Shown piece after piece: positions 54,184 through 63,596 of a DNA stretch of 64,000 nucleotides. Origin of the DNA: JBGAPH01 sp046349955 (lineage in GTDB: Bacteria; Planctomycetota; Planctomycetia; Pirellulales; JBGAPH01). Both the position numbers and the translations under genes were made by a program. The stretch's first letter is position 1, and each line of letters begins with the position of its first letter. The stretch spans positions 1 to 64,000 of the forward strand of contig JAXMBI010000032.1 of the NCBI GenBank assembly GCA_046349955.1, given 5' to 3'. The notes below the pieces were generated by a model. That model made no database searches, had not been told where the DNA came from, and saw only the letters and a program-made list of their open reading frames with translations.

Positions 54184-55140
54184 CTAATTTTTACCTTTTT
54201 TCGGCGCACCGGCTGCGCTTTCCGCCGCCGTGACTACGCCGGTCTTCGACCGTTCCTCGGCCTCCGCGCGAATCTTCCGCTGCGCCTCCTTCAGCCGCTC
54301 GGGCCACGCGAACTTGGGCGCGTTCGCCGGGTCGTAGCCCGCCAGGTGTCCCTCGAGTCGCGTGGTGGGCTTGGTATAGACGAGTTTCGTTTCGCCAAAG
54401 ACCTCGCGGCAGAGATCGGCTAAGCCGGGGTCGTACTCGATCAGTTCCGCCCGCGTGTCGACATGGTTGTGATCGTGATCGGGCGGACGGTTGTTGTCGA
54501 ACCAAGACTGAACCCCTTCGGCGAAGTACTCGTGGTGGTTGACCGAGGCGTACTTTCCCTTCCACAAGCCGGCCTTCATGGCCGAGTCGTAGGCTGCCTT
54601 GAGCCGGCCGTCGAACGTCGGGTCGACGCGCACCATGCCGCGCAGGTGGATGTTGTGGGCGAACTCGTGGATCAGGATGTTCTCGGCGGCGTAGGGATCC
54701 CCCTCGTAGGCGAGCAAGTTTTCTTCTGCGCAACTGCACACCGGATCGGTCTCGGAGCCCCCTAATCCTCGGGCCCGCGCATCCCAGTAGTCCTTGGGTT
54801 TCAGCCAGGCATGCTCGGGCATGTCGGTGGTGTATTCGTTGCAGCCGATGATGAGCAGGCGGGAGCCGCTCGACACCATGGCCCGCTTGACGTCGGGACG
54901 ATGGGCCAGCAGCAGCTTGACCAAATAGGCCGCTTCGCGGAGCGCGTAGTCGTTGACGCGCGCCGAAGCCACGATCGGATAGCCGTCGGCGTCGATGTAC
55001 TTCTGGTAGAAGTCGGGGGCCTCGAGCCCAGCCGGGGGCGGCGTGATTGGCGCGAGTGAGGCTCCGTTCTCGCCATACGCCCTTGCGGCGCCCATCAGGG
55101 CCAGGCAGAGAGCCCAGGGATAGATCTGCACTCGGGTCAT
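54184..55140 (-). CDS. Secreted zincin-like metallopeptidase
   Basis: 318 residues. Signal peptide (YPWALCLALMGAARAYG). The zinc motif HEFAH is at 158-162 (ENILIHEFAHNIHLRG), and NHHEYFAEGVQSWFDN at 201-216 supplies a plausible third ligand glutamate. Two close cysteines (CSC at 135-137) precede the motif. The C-terminus is a charged KAP-rich tail. The overall pattern suggests an exported zinc protease of the gluzincin type; substrate unknown. ATG at 55140. Confidence 0.75.
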   Translation of the reverse strand: MTRVQIYPWALCLALMGAARAYGENGASLAPITPPPAGLEAPDFYQKYIDADGYPIVASARVNDYALREAAYLVKLLLAHRPDVKRAMVSSGSRLLIIGCNEYTTDMPEHAWLKPKDYWDARARGLGGSETDPVCSCAEENLLAYEGDPYAAENILIHEFAHNIHLRGMVRVDPTFDGRLKAAYDSAMKAGLWKGKYASVNHHEYFAEGVQSWFDNNRPPDHDHNHVDTRAELIEYDPGLADLCREVFGETKLVYTKPTTRLEGHLAGYDPANAPKFAWPERLKEAQRKIRAEAEERSKTGVVTAAESAAGAPKKGKN

Positions 55141-55407
55141 GTCGCCAGCCTTTTGTTACGCCACGTGCGTGGAGGGATTCGCTGCGTAGCGGCCATTCTA
55201 GCTCCCTTCGCAGCCCCGAACAAAAGCCCTGGCCCGAGGCCATCCGACTGAGGAAGCGAGCTTGGCCGCAGCCGGCTTTGCGAGGGATGCCGCGGCGCGG
55301 TAAAGTAGCGGGCGTCGGCAGTTGGGGCAGATGCGCTCGTCCCGGCTGCCGCCTGTGTTGACCGCTTGATCGCTCGTTCCCGGCCACCTGCGCGGAGCCC
55401 TTTAGGC

Positions 55408-55770
55408 ATGCCGATCGTCAAGTTCGTGAAGGAGAAGAAGGAGATCGAGGTCCCCACCGGCGCCAACCTCCGCAAGGAAGCGCTGCGGGCGGGAATCGCG
55501 CTCTATCCGGGCGTTCACAAGGTCCTCAACTGCCACGGCCTGTCCAACTGCGGCTCGTGCCGGGTCAACATCACCCAGGGCATCGAGAACGCGGGAGACG
55601 CCTGGTCGGCCCCTTGGAACAAGCTCGAGAAGATCCGCCTCGGCATGTCGCTCGCGTACATCGGCAACGAGGCCACGATGCGGCTGGCCTGCCAGGTGAG
55701 CGTCGATGGCGACATGTCGGTGGAAACGCAGCCGCCGATGAACCTCTACGGCGAGAACTTCTTCAGCTAG
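55408..55770 (+). CDS. Adrenodoxin-type [2Fe-2S] ferredoxin
   Basis: 120 residues. Cluster ligands C42, C48, C51 (spacing x5, x2: NCHGLSNCGSC) and C95 (LACQVSV) fit the adrenodoxin/thioredoxin-like vertebrate-type 2Fe-2S pattern. An electron carrier, partner unknown. The ATG at 55408 was chosen because upstream residues are Arg/Pro-rich. It is 39 bp before the PII gene. Redox plus nitrogen-signal pairing is not a standard module I know. Confidence 0.85.
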   Translation: MPIVKFVKEKKEIEVPTGANLRKEALRAGIALYPGVHKVLNCHGLSNCGSCRVNITQGIENAGDAWSAPWNKLEKIRLGMSLAYIGNEATMRLACQVSVDGDMSVETQPPMNLYGENFFS

Positions 55771-55809
55771 CCGGCCGCTGTTGTTCCCCGCGTCGCTCGC
55801 AGTCGCTCC

Positions 55810-56130
55810 ATGAAGCAGGTCATCGCCATCGTCAAGCCGTTCCTCGTCGAGAAGGTGCTCGAGGGCCTCAAGCGGGCCCCGCTCGAAGCCTGCACGGTCC
55901 GCGAGGTGAAGGGCTTCGGGCGGCAGAAGAGCTATCTCGACCAATACGCCGACACCGAGTATTCGCTGGCGTTCCTCCCCAAGGTGGAGATCAGCCTCTG
56001 GGTCGACGACTCGCGCGTCGAAGAGATCGTGCGGCGGATCGTGCAAGCGGCCCGCACGGGCCGAATGGGGGACGGCAAAGTGTTCGTCGTGCCTACGGCG
56101 ACGCCGGCCCAGGTGATCGACATTGGCTAG
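55810..56130 (+). CDS. glnB: PII signal-transduction protein, C-terminally shortened
   Basis: 106 residues. PII signature: MKQVIAIVKPFLVEKVLEGL, EVKGFGRQK, T-loop with Tyr at positions matching E. coli Y46 and Y51 (DQYADTEYSLAF), LPKVEI and the B-loop TGRMGDGKVFV. The family normally continues past VxxIRTGE for the C-loop; here it ends AQVIDIG, so the RTGE C-loop is missing, which could weaken ATP/2-oxoglutarate binding. PII proteins sense carbon/nitrogen status. Next downstream gene, 83 bp on, is a metal permease; no amtB or glnA lies nearby. Confidence 0.88.
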   Translation: MKQVIAIVKPFLVEKVLEGLKRAPLEACTVREVKGFGRQKSYLDQYADTEYSLAFLPKVEISLWVDDSRVEEIVRRIVQAARTGRMGDGKVFVVPTATPAQVIDIG

Positions 56131-56139
56131 CGTGTGAAT

Positions 56140-56188
56140 TTGGTCCGCGAGAGCGGACCCTACAGTAGGGTCCGCTCTCGCGGACCAA
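56140..56188. repeat. 49-nt palindrome before the metal permease
   Basis: Perfect 24-base arms (56140-56163 and 56165-56188) around a single A. It starts 9 bases after the PII stop and ends 25 bases before the permease ATG. The core GGTCCGC...GCGGACC matches the repeat at 25411. A further partial copy (CGCAAGCGGACCC) follows at 56194. Confidence 0.85.
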
Positions 56189-56213
56189 TGATTCGCGCAA
56201 GCGGACCCCTACC

Positions 56214-57497
56214 ATGCCATTTGCCTTCCCCAGCAGCGAAATCGCCCTCTGGACGATGGCCATTGGCGTGGCGGCCAACCTGTCGTCGGCGCTCGTGGGC
56301 TGCTTCCTCGTGCTGCGGCGGACGAGCCTGCTCGGCGACGCCATTAGCCACGCCGTGTTGCCGGGCATCGTCGCCGGCTTTTTGCTGACCGGCGTTCTTG
56401 GCGGTTGGCCCGCGCTTCTGGGGGCCCTGGTCTTCGGCGTGCTCACCTCGCTGCTCACGCAAACTCTGCACGAGTTGGGCCGCGTGCCGGAAGACGCCAG
56501 CATGGGGGTGGTGTTCACGTCGCTGTTTGCGCTCGGCGTCGTGTTGATCACGCGGTTCGCCGCGCACGTCGACCTCGATCCCGGCTGCGTGCTCTATGGG
56601 CTGCTCGAGTTCGCTCCGCTCGACACGGTGCGGCTGGCCGGCGCAGACGTTCCCCGCGCGCTGCTCACGCTGGGACCCGTTCTGCTGCTCACGGTCGGCT
56701 TCGTGGCCGTGCTGTGGAAGGAACTCAAGATCGCCTCGTTCGATCCGGGGCTGGCCACAGCGATGGGATTTTCCGCCCGGCTGATCCACTACCTACTGAT
56801 GTGCCTGGTGGCGCTCGTGGTGGTGGCGTCTTTCGAGGCGGTGGGCTCAATTTTGGTGGTGGCGATGCTGATCGTGCCGGGGGCGACCGCGCACCTGCTG
56901 ACCGATCGGCTGGGTTGGCTGCTGGTTTGGGCCGCCGTGGTGGCCGTGGTGTCGGCGATCGGCGGCTATCTCGCGGCGGTAGCGCTCAATACGTCGGCCG
57001 CCGGCATGATGGCCGTGGTGGCCGGGGCACAGTTCACCTTGGCAGTCTTTGTGGCTCCGCGCCATGGCCTAATCGCCCGGGCGCTGCGCCAGTTGAACCT
57101 TTCCATGCGGATCGCCGGCGAAGACATCGTTGCGCAGCTGTACCGGCAAGAGGAAGCTGCGGCCGAGGGTCGAGCCCCCGCGCCGCTCTCGCCATCAGAC
57201 CGGAATGCCCTCGTCACTTGGCTCGCGACCCGTTGGCTGAATTCGAAGGGGCTCGTAACGCCGGGGCGCGGGCGGGGGGTAACCCTTACCGACGCGGGGC
57301 GCGCGCAAGCACGCTCGGTGGTGCGGGCCCATCGGTTATGGGAATCCTACTTGGGGCAGCACTTCGATCTGCCGCTCGACCATTTGCACGCTCCCGCCGA
57401 ACGAATCGAGCACTTCTTGGGGCCGATGTTGCAGGCGGAATTGGCCGCTGAACTTGAAGGCCCGGGCCGCGACCCGCACGGCAAAGAGATCCCGTAG
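56214..57497 (+). CDS. ABC-3 metal permease fused to an MntR/DtxR-like domain
   Basis: 427 residues. The first 285 are a ZnuB/MntB-type permease with about eight helices (LRRTSLLGDAISHAVLPG, ASFEAVGSILVVAMLIVPGATA are diagnostic). The rest (about 300-427) matches a DtxR/MntR-family regulator: winged-helix-like GLVTPGRGRGVTLTDAG, then VRAHRLWESYL and the metal-site text E396-R-I-E399-H400, aligning with MntR E99/E102/H103, and ending DPHGKEIP. So a metal-sensing cytoplasmic domain is fused to the transporter. Substrate metal probably Mn, Zn or Fe. No ATPase or binding protein gene lies adjacent. Palindrome 25 bp upstream. Confidence 0.85.
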   Translation: MPFAFPSSEIALWTMAIGVAANLSSALVGCFLVLRRTSLLGDAISHAVLPGIVAGFLLTGVLGGWPALLGALVFGVLTSLLTQTLHELGRVPEDASMGVVFTSLFALGVVLITRFAAHVDLDPGCVLYGLLEFAPLDTVRLAGADVPRALLTLGPVLLLTVGFVAVLWKELKIASFDPGLATAMGFSARLIHYLLMCLVALVVVASFEAVGSILVVAMLIVPGATAHLLTDRLGWLLVWAAVVAVVSAIGGYLAAVALNTSAAGMMAVVAGAQFTLAVFVAPRHGLIARALRQLNLSMRIAGEDIVAQLYRQEEAAAEGRAPAPLSPSDRNALVTWLATRWLNSKGLVTPGRGRGVTLTDAGRAQARSVVRAHRLWESYLGQHFDLPLDHLHAPAERIEHFLGPMLQAELAAELEGPGRDPHGKEIP

Positions 57498-58415
57498 CGC
57501 CGAGGCGCCCCCGAGCGCCTCTCCGTTGTACGATCGTGCGGCACAGCTTAAGCCAGCGTGTGCCGTTCCGCGGCAGCTGGTAGAGCGCGTGTGTGAGCTC
57601 CTTCGAGAGGGCGCCATCCCTTGCTGAGAGGAGTTCCCGGCATGGGACGCCAAACAACCCCAAGCACGGCCCGCGAAAAACTGCGAAAAAAAGACGTAAG
57701 TGGCTGCCAGCGTTGATTTGCCGCGATCTGGCCTAGCGCGATCTCTCCTCTGCCGCGCGCTCGTGGCACGGGCCTTGCTTTTCTCTTCCAGCGTCAGCAA
57801 ACTCCCCCATCGCTTGTAGGAAGACAAATCCCATTCAATGCCGTGAGTTCTCGCGGCGAAAAAACGGCGGTTTCAGCCGGTTCCTCACGGGCTGAAACTC
57901 GGGCCATGGAAGCCGCAGTCGCCTAACGGCGCCCGATCCCGCGGATCGAGCCTGGCGATTGGCCGAGCGAGGTTGGCCGAGCGCGGCTCGGCACGATCGC
58001 GGAAAACATGAGCGCGGCCTTCATCCCGGAGTGCGGCGGGTCACTGCCTGCTCGCTGCTTCACCACCTTGTCGCACGACACGTCCGCCTCCGGTTTGGGC
58101 GGGGCTCGGTTCGCCGGGCCCCGCCCCTCTTTGATTTTCACCGCGCGCTGTGTTTCCACGTCGATGTCGCCCGGCGGCCACACTCGGCGCCGCCGCCCGT
58201 TGCGAATTGACCACGTTCCCCGCTCCCTGGGCCTGCCCGGATCCTGGGGGCGTGAAGAGTAAGGTCCGTCGCGTCAACGGCTTAGCGGTTCCCCTCGCCT
58301 GAGCATCGCTCCCCCGGCACTGAAACTGCGAAACCACAGCGGCTACCAGGCTTGCCCCCATCGAGGGCGCTCGGCCGTCGCCTACGAGATCTCAAGCGCG
58401 AGAAAGGAACGACCC
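57498..58415. other. 918-base gene-free stretch before the primary sigma gene
   Basis: No convincing coding frame. It holds a small hairpin at 57871-57897 (TTTCAGCC / GGCTGAAA) and a repeated TTGGCCGAGCG around 57960-57990. The region includes the leader of the sigma gene; a structured 5' leader or small RNA is possible but unproven. Confidence 0.5.
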
Positions 58416-60068
<1,653 letters not shown>

Positions 60069-60271
60069 TTCCTCGAACCAGGGGCCTTCTACTCGAACGG
60101 GAGCGGCAAGCAGTCCGGGACCAGCCCGAGTCGCCCCGCGTTTGAGCGTGCTAGCGACGGTTCCTGCAGCTTCCGACTGTGTTATAGTGGCGGTTTCCGG
60201 CGAAGTCGGGATTGCCGGCCGCCTTCCTTTTTGCCTCCAGGCGACAGCACCACGAGCGAGGATCGACAGCG

Positions 60272-61045
60272 ATGACCAGTGACGTTCGGGCAGCACGGGC
60301 CGTGAAGCAGCACGATTCGCTCGAGAGTCTGTCGGCGCGGGCATTCGAGGTGGGGCGCAAGCTCGACCTCTCGGCCTGCCGCTTCGAGCCGGACTTCATG
60401 ACCAAGTGGCGCCACCAATACTGGCGCCTGTGCGATGCCTGGAACGTGGGGCCGGTCGGCAAGCGGGTGCTCAAGCCGCTCGTGCCGGTGCTCTCGCCCT
60501 TTCTGCCCAACCCGCAGATTCGCCTGGACGTGGTTCAGTACTACTACTTCCTCGCGGGGTTGGTCGAAACGCTCGAACTGCGGCAGATCGTCGAGGTGGG
60601 CACCTATTTCGGGGGCTCCACGCTCGCCATGCGGATCGCTCAGCGCCGCCTGCCCGATCCGGGCGACACCCGTCTGGTGACCGTCGACATCAAGCATTTC
60701 CGGCCGAGTGTGTTGCTCCCCGAGCACGGCGTCACGCGCGTTTTCGGCGACTCGCTGGCCGGAGACACTCTGCGTAAGGTGCAGGAGGGCGTGCGCGGAT
60801 CGATCGACATGCTCTATCTCGACGCCACCCACTTCTACGACCAGGTGAAAGCCGAGTTCCACCGCTACTGCGAGCTCTTTCAACCGACCTGGGTGGTGCT
60901 CGACGACATTCACCTCAGTGAATCGATGGAGCGGTTCTGGCAGGAAGTCGTCGAGGACTTCGGTCCGTTGGCCTTCGACGCCACGGCCGCTGCGCACCGC
61001 GAACCCACCGCCGGCTTCGGCATCGTCCACTACGGCGGCCGCTAG
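60272..61045 (+). CDS. Class I SAM-dependent methyltransferase
   Basis: 257 residues from the ATG at 60272 (GAGCGAGG before). The SAM motif I is VEVGTYFGGSTLAMRIA near residue 110; later DMLYLDATHFYDQVKAEF and WVVLDDIHLSE fit the CmcI/TylF-like Methyltransf_24 group. The rest is mostly helical. Substrate unknown. It converges on the nucleotidyltransferase-HD gene with 10 bp between stops. Confidence 0.75.
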   Translation: MTSDVRAARAVKQHDSLESLSARAFEVGRKLDLSACRFEPDFMTKWRHQYWRLCDAWNVGPVGKRVLKPLVPVLSPFLPNPQIRLDVVQYYYFLAGLVETLELRQIVEVGTYFGGSTLAMRIAQRRLPDPGDTRLVTVDIKHFRPSVLLPEHGVTRVFGDSLAGDTLRKVQEGVRGSIDMLYLDATHFYDQVKAEFHRYCELFQPTWVVLDDIHLSESMERFWQEVVEDFGPLAFDATAAAHREPTAGFGIVHYGGR

Positions 61046-61055
61046 GCCCCCAGCG

Positions 61056-62162
61056 CTAGTTGTCGTAGCCGCCGGCCAGGTCGCGCACGTACTCGAGCGC
61101 TTCTTCGAGCTCCGAAGCTTCCACGCCCTTCTTGCGCCCGCGCAGGTCGCACAGCGAGAGCAGCACCAGGTTCTCGTAGTCTTCCGACTCCTCGAGCCTT
61201 CGCCGGGCGCGCATGCCCAGCGTCCCCTCACGGGCCTGGTGCGCCTCCATGTGGTGCTCGATGAACCAGGCGGTGCGCTCGCTCACATGTCCCTCGAGCG
61301 CTTCGAGCCCGGCGGCCACGTGGTCGCGCGGGTCGATCGCCTTGCCGATGTCGTGCAGCAGCGCCGCCAGCAGGAACTCCTCGTCGTAGGGCAGTTCCAA
61401 ACAGGCCAGGTCGAACACCTGCAGGCTGTGGTAGAGAGCGTCTCCCTCGGGATGCCACTCGGGCTTGCCCTGCACCTGCTCGAGCGGCAGGAGCAGCATG
61501 TGGTAGATCTGAAACCGATCGACTTTGCTCTCGGCCTGCAGGGTCTCTTGGTCGAGCGCGACGCCGGGATACTCGCGCCCTAGCAGCTCTTCGAACTCGG
61601 CGATCCCGGCCCGTTCGATGGGGCCGCCGGTGATCGAGCTCTTGAAGACGTAGCTCACGAGCGACGTGGCGTAGACGGTGAGCTCGAAGTCGAAGCGGTC
61701 GCGCACGTGAATGTGCGTGAACACGCGCTCCTCCCCCTGCTTCCGCACCCGCTTGTGCTCGACGTCGAACTGCAGGCCTTCGTCTTCGAGCACAGCGGCG
61801 ATCCCCTCGAGCCCGTCGGCGAAGACGTGGAGGTCGATGTCGGAGCCGTGGCGGACGTGCCCCGTGAGCGTGCTGCCGATCAGGCGGGGGCGATACGCCC
61901 GCAAGAGCCGCATGAGCCGCAGCGCCTCGAGCCGCATGTCGCGGAGGTGGTCGATGCGGCGCTCCCCCTCGTTCATCCGCGCCAGCAACTCGATTTGCTC
62001 GCGGATTTCGGCGTTGCTCGGCAAATCGGAGGGTTTGACCCAGCCGAGGCAAATCCGTCGGCCGGCCTTCATCTTGGCCCGATAGTACTCCGACTCCTGC
62101 CGGGAGTACATCAAGCGGGCGGCCTCATAGGCGATCTGCCGCCGCACCTTGTGAGCAGGCAT
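61056..62162 (-). CDS. Nucleotidyltransferase-HD domain protein
   Basis: 368 residues. N-terminal helical part; then a Pol-beta-type nucleotidyltransferase signature RLIGSTLTGHVRHGSDIDLHVF with further carboxylates in FDFELTVY, followed by an HD phosphohydrolase domain (LLHDIGKAIDPRDH near residue 265). CCA-adding enzymes and (p)ppGpp synthetases pair these folds but with different order or extra motifs; this one matches neither exactly. The ATG at 62162 was chosen because the sequence upstream is Arg-rich. Possible nucleotide-signalling or RNA-tailing enzyme. Confidence 0.72.
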   Translation of the reverse strand: MPAHKVRRQIAYEAARLMYSRQESEYYRAKMKAGRRICLGWVKPSDLPSNAEIREQIELLARMNEGERRIDHLRDMRLEALRLMRLLRAYRPRLIGSTLTGHVRHGSDIDLHVFADGLEGIAAVLEDEGLQFDVEHKRVRKQGEERVFTHIHVRDRFDFELTVYATSLVSYVFKSSITGGPIERAGIAEFEELLGREYPGVALDQETLQAESKVDRFQIYHMLLLPLEQVQGKPEWHPEGDALYHSLQVFDLACLELPYDEEFLLAALLHDIGKAIDPRDHVAAGLEALEGHVSERTAWFIEHHMEAHQAREGTLGMRARRRLEESEDYENLVLLSLCDLRGRKKGVEASELEEALEYVRDLAGGYDN

Positions 62163-62320
62163 GTTGCATGCGCCGAAATAAAGCCCATCGAAGCGGCGCA
62201 GGGCGAATAGGAAGGTGTCTAACTCAAGTATAGATGCGGACTGGGTTGGCTGGAAGAGCGGTGGTAGGCGGCGCGTTGGAGAACCTGGGGGGCGGGCCGC
62301 ACTTCGCCTATGATAGGAGC

Positions 62321-63358
62321 ATGACCGACGCCGAGCTTGACCGCTATTCCCGCCAAACCCGCTTCGCCCCGCTCGGCGAGGACGGCCAGCGGCGTTTGGC
62401 CGCTGGGCGGGCCCTGATCTGCGGCTGCGGGGCCCTGGGCTCGGTGATCGCCAACACGCTGGCCCGCGCCGGCGTCGGGAAGCTGCGGATCGTCGACCGC
62501 GACTATCCCGACCTCTCGAACCTGCAGCGGCAGGTGCTCTTCGACGAGGCCGATGTCGCCGCCGGCATGCCCAAGGCGGTGGCCGCCGCCGAGAAGCTGC
62601 GGCAAGCGAACTCGAGCATCGAGATCGAGCCGGTCGTGGCCGACATCGACCACACGAACATCGTCGAGCTCTGCCAAGGCGTCGCCGTGATCGTCGACGG
62701 CACGGATAACTTCGAAACACGGTTCCTCCTCAACGACGTGGCCCACCGGCTGGGCATCCCCTGGGTCTACGGCGGCTGTCTGGGCGCCGAGGGGCAATCG
62801 ATGACGATCTTGCCGGGGCACACGCCGTGTCTGCGGTGTCTGATGCCAGAGCCCCCCGACCCCGGCACGACGCCCACCTGCGACACGGCCGGCATCTTGG
62901 CCGGGGCGATCGGCGTGGTGGCGTCGCTGCAATCGGTCGAAGCGCTCAAGATCCTCAGCGGCCGGCTGGAGGCGGTGAGCCCGTATCTCACGGTAGTCGA
63001 CCTCTGGCACAACACCCAGCGGCAGTTGCGCGTGGCCACGCTGCAAGGCCAGGCCGATTGCCCGGCCTGCACGGGCCGCGAGTTTCCCTGGCTGGCCGGC
63101 GAACGCGGCAGCCAGAGCGCGGTCCTCTGCGGCCGCAACGCGGTGCAGCTTCGCAGCCCCGCAAGTGGGCGGCTCTCGCTTGATGATTTGGCGCTGCGTT
63201 TGGCTTCCGCTGGGCCGATTACCCGCAATCCGTATCTGCTGCGGTTGTCGGTGGAGGACTACACGCTCACGGTGTTTCCCGACGGCCGCGCGATCGTGGT
63301 CGGCACCGAAGACCCGGCGGTGGCGCGCGGGGTCTACTCCCGCTACATCGGCGCATAG
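62321..63358 (+). CDS. ThiF/MoeB/HesA-family adenylyltransferase
   Basis: 345 residues. MTDAELDRYSRQTRFAPLGEDGQ is the E1-like start; the nucleotide site CGCGALGSVIANTLARAGVG and IVDRDYPDLSNLQRQVLF follow. Zinc-type cysteines occur as CLRC and CPAC. ATP-dependent activation of a ubiquitin-like C-terminus (MoaD, ThiS or similar) is expected. A C-terminal extension past residue 250 has no rhodanese signature. ATG at 62321; a repeat follows the stop. Confidence 0.87.
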   Translation: MTDAELDRYSRQTRFAPLGEDGQRRLAAGRALICGCGALGSVIANTLARAGVGKLRIVDRDYPDLSNLQRQVLFDEADVAAGMPKAVAAAEKLRQANSSIEIEPVVADIDHTNIVELCQGVAVIVDGTDNFETRFLLNDVAHRLGIPWVYGGCLGAEGQSMTILPGHTPCLRCLMPEPPDPGTTPTCDTAGILAGAIGVVASLQSVEALKILSGRLEAVSPYLTVVDLWHNTQRQLRVATLQGQADCPACTGREFPWLAGERGSQSAVLCGRNAVQLRSPASGRLSLDDLALRLASAGPITRNPYLLRLSVEDYTLTVFPDGRAIVVGTEDPAVARGVYSRYIGA

Positions 63359-63360
63359 TT

Positions 63361-63400
63361 CCCTCTCCCTTCGGGAGAGGGCTAGGGTGAGGGTCGGTAA
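63361..63400. repeat. REP-like palindrome after the ThiF gene
   Basis: CCCTCTCCC (63361-63369) / GGGAGAGGG (63373-63381), 3-base loop, followed by CTAGGGTGAGGGTCGG. Two bases after the stop at 63358. Confidence 0.75.
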
Positions 63401-63552
63401 CGCTGGTCGATGCGCCTGACAATCAGTGGCGAACGGTCCGGCGTAAGCCGGCCGATTCCACCGTTGCGAGTCGAGCTCCGCTGGTTCTTCAGCCAGCTAA
63501 CGCTGGCCGCTCGCCGTGCGGTTGCCCGCCAAGGAAGGGCGTTCGGCAGTTT

Positions 63553-63588
63553 GCCCTCACCCCCGACCCCTCTCCCACAGGAGAGGGG
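63553..63588. repeat. REP-like palindrome beside the DUF1080 stop
   Basis: CCCCTCTCC (63567-63575) / GGAGAGGGG (63580-63588) with upstream CCCTCACCCCCGA, the inverse of the copy at 63361. It sits 8 bases past the minus-strand stop at 63597. Between the two copies lie CGGCGTAAGCCGGCCG (near 63449) and AGCTAACGCTGGCCGCTCGCC (near 63495), relatives of the repeat near 43985. Confidence 0.72.
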
Positions 63589-63596
63589 AGAAAACC

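Noticed and set aside
57561..57612. tRNA-like GCAGCTGGTAGAGCGC and TTCGAGA segments
   Set aside because: D-arm and T-loop look-alikes are only about 30 bases apart, with no anticodon arm or acceptor pairing.
60183..60188. TATAGT before the methyltransferase gene
   Set aside because: Only a poor TTCCTG at -35 distance; too weak.
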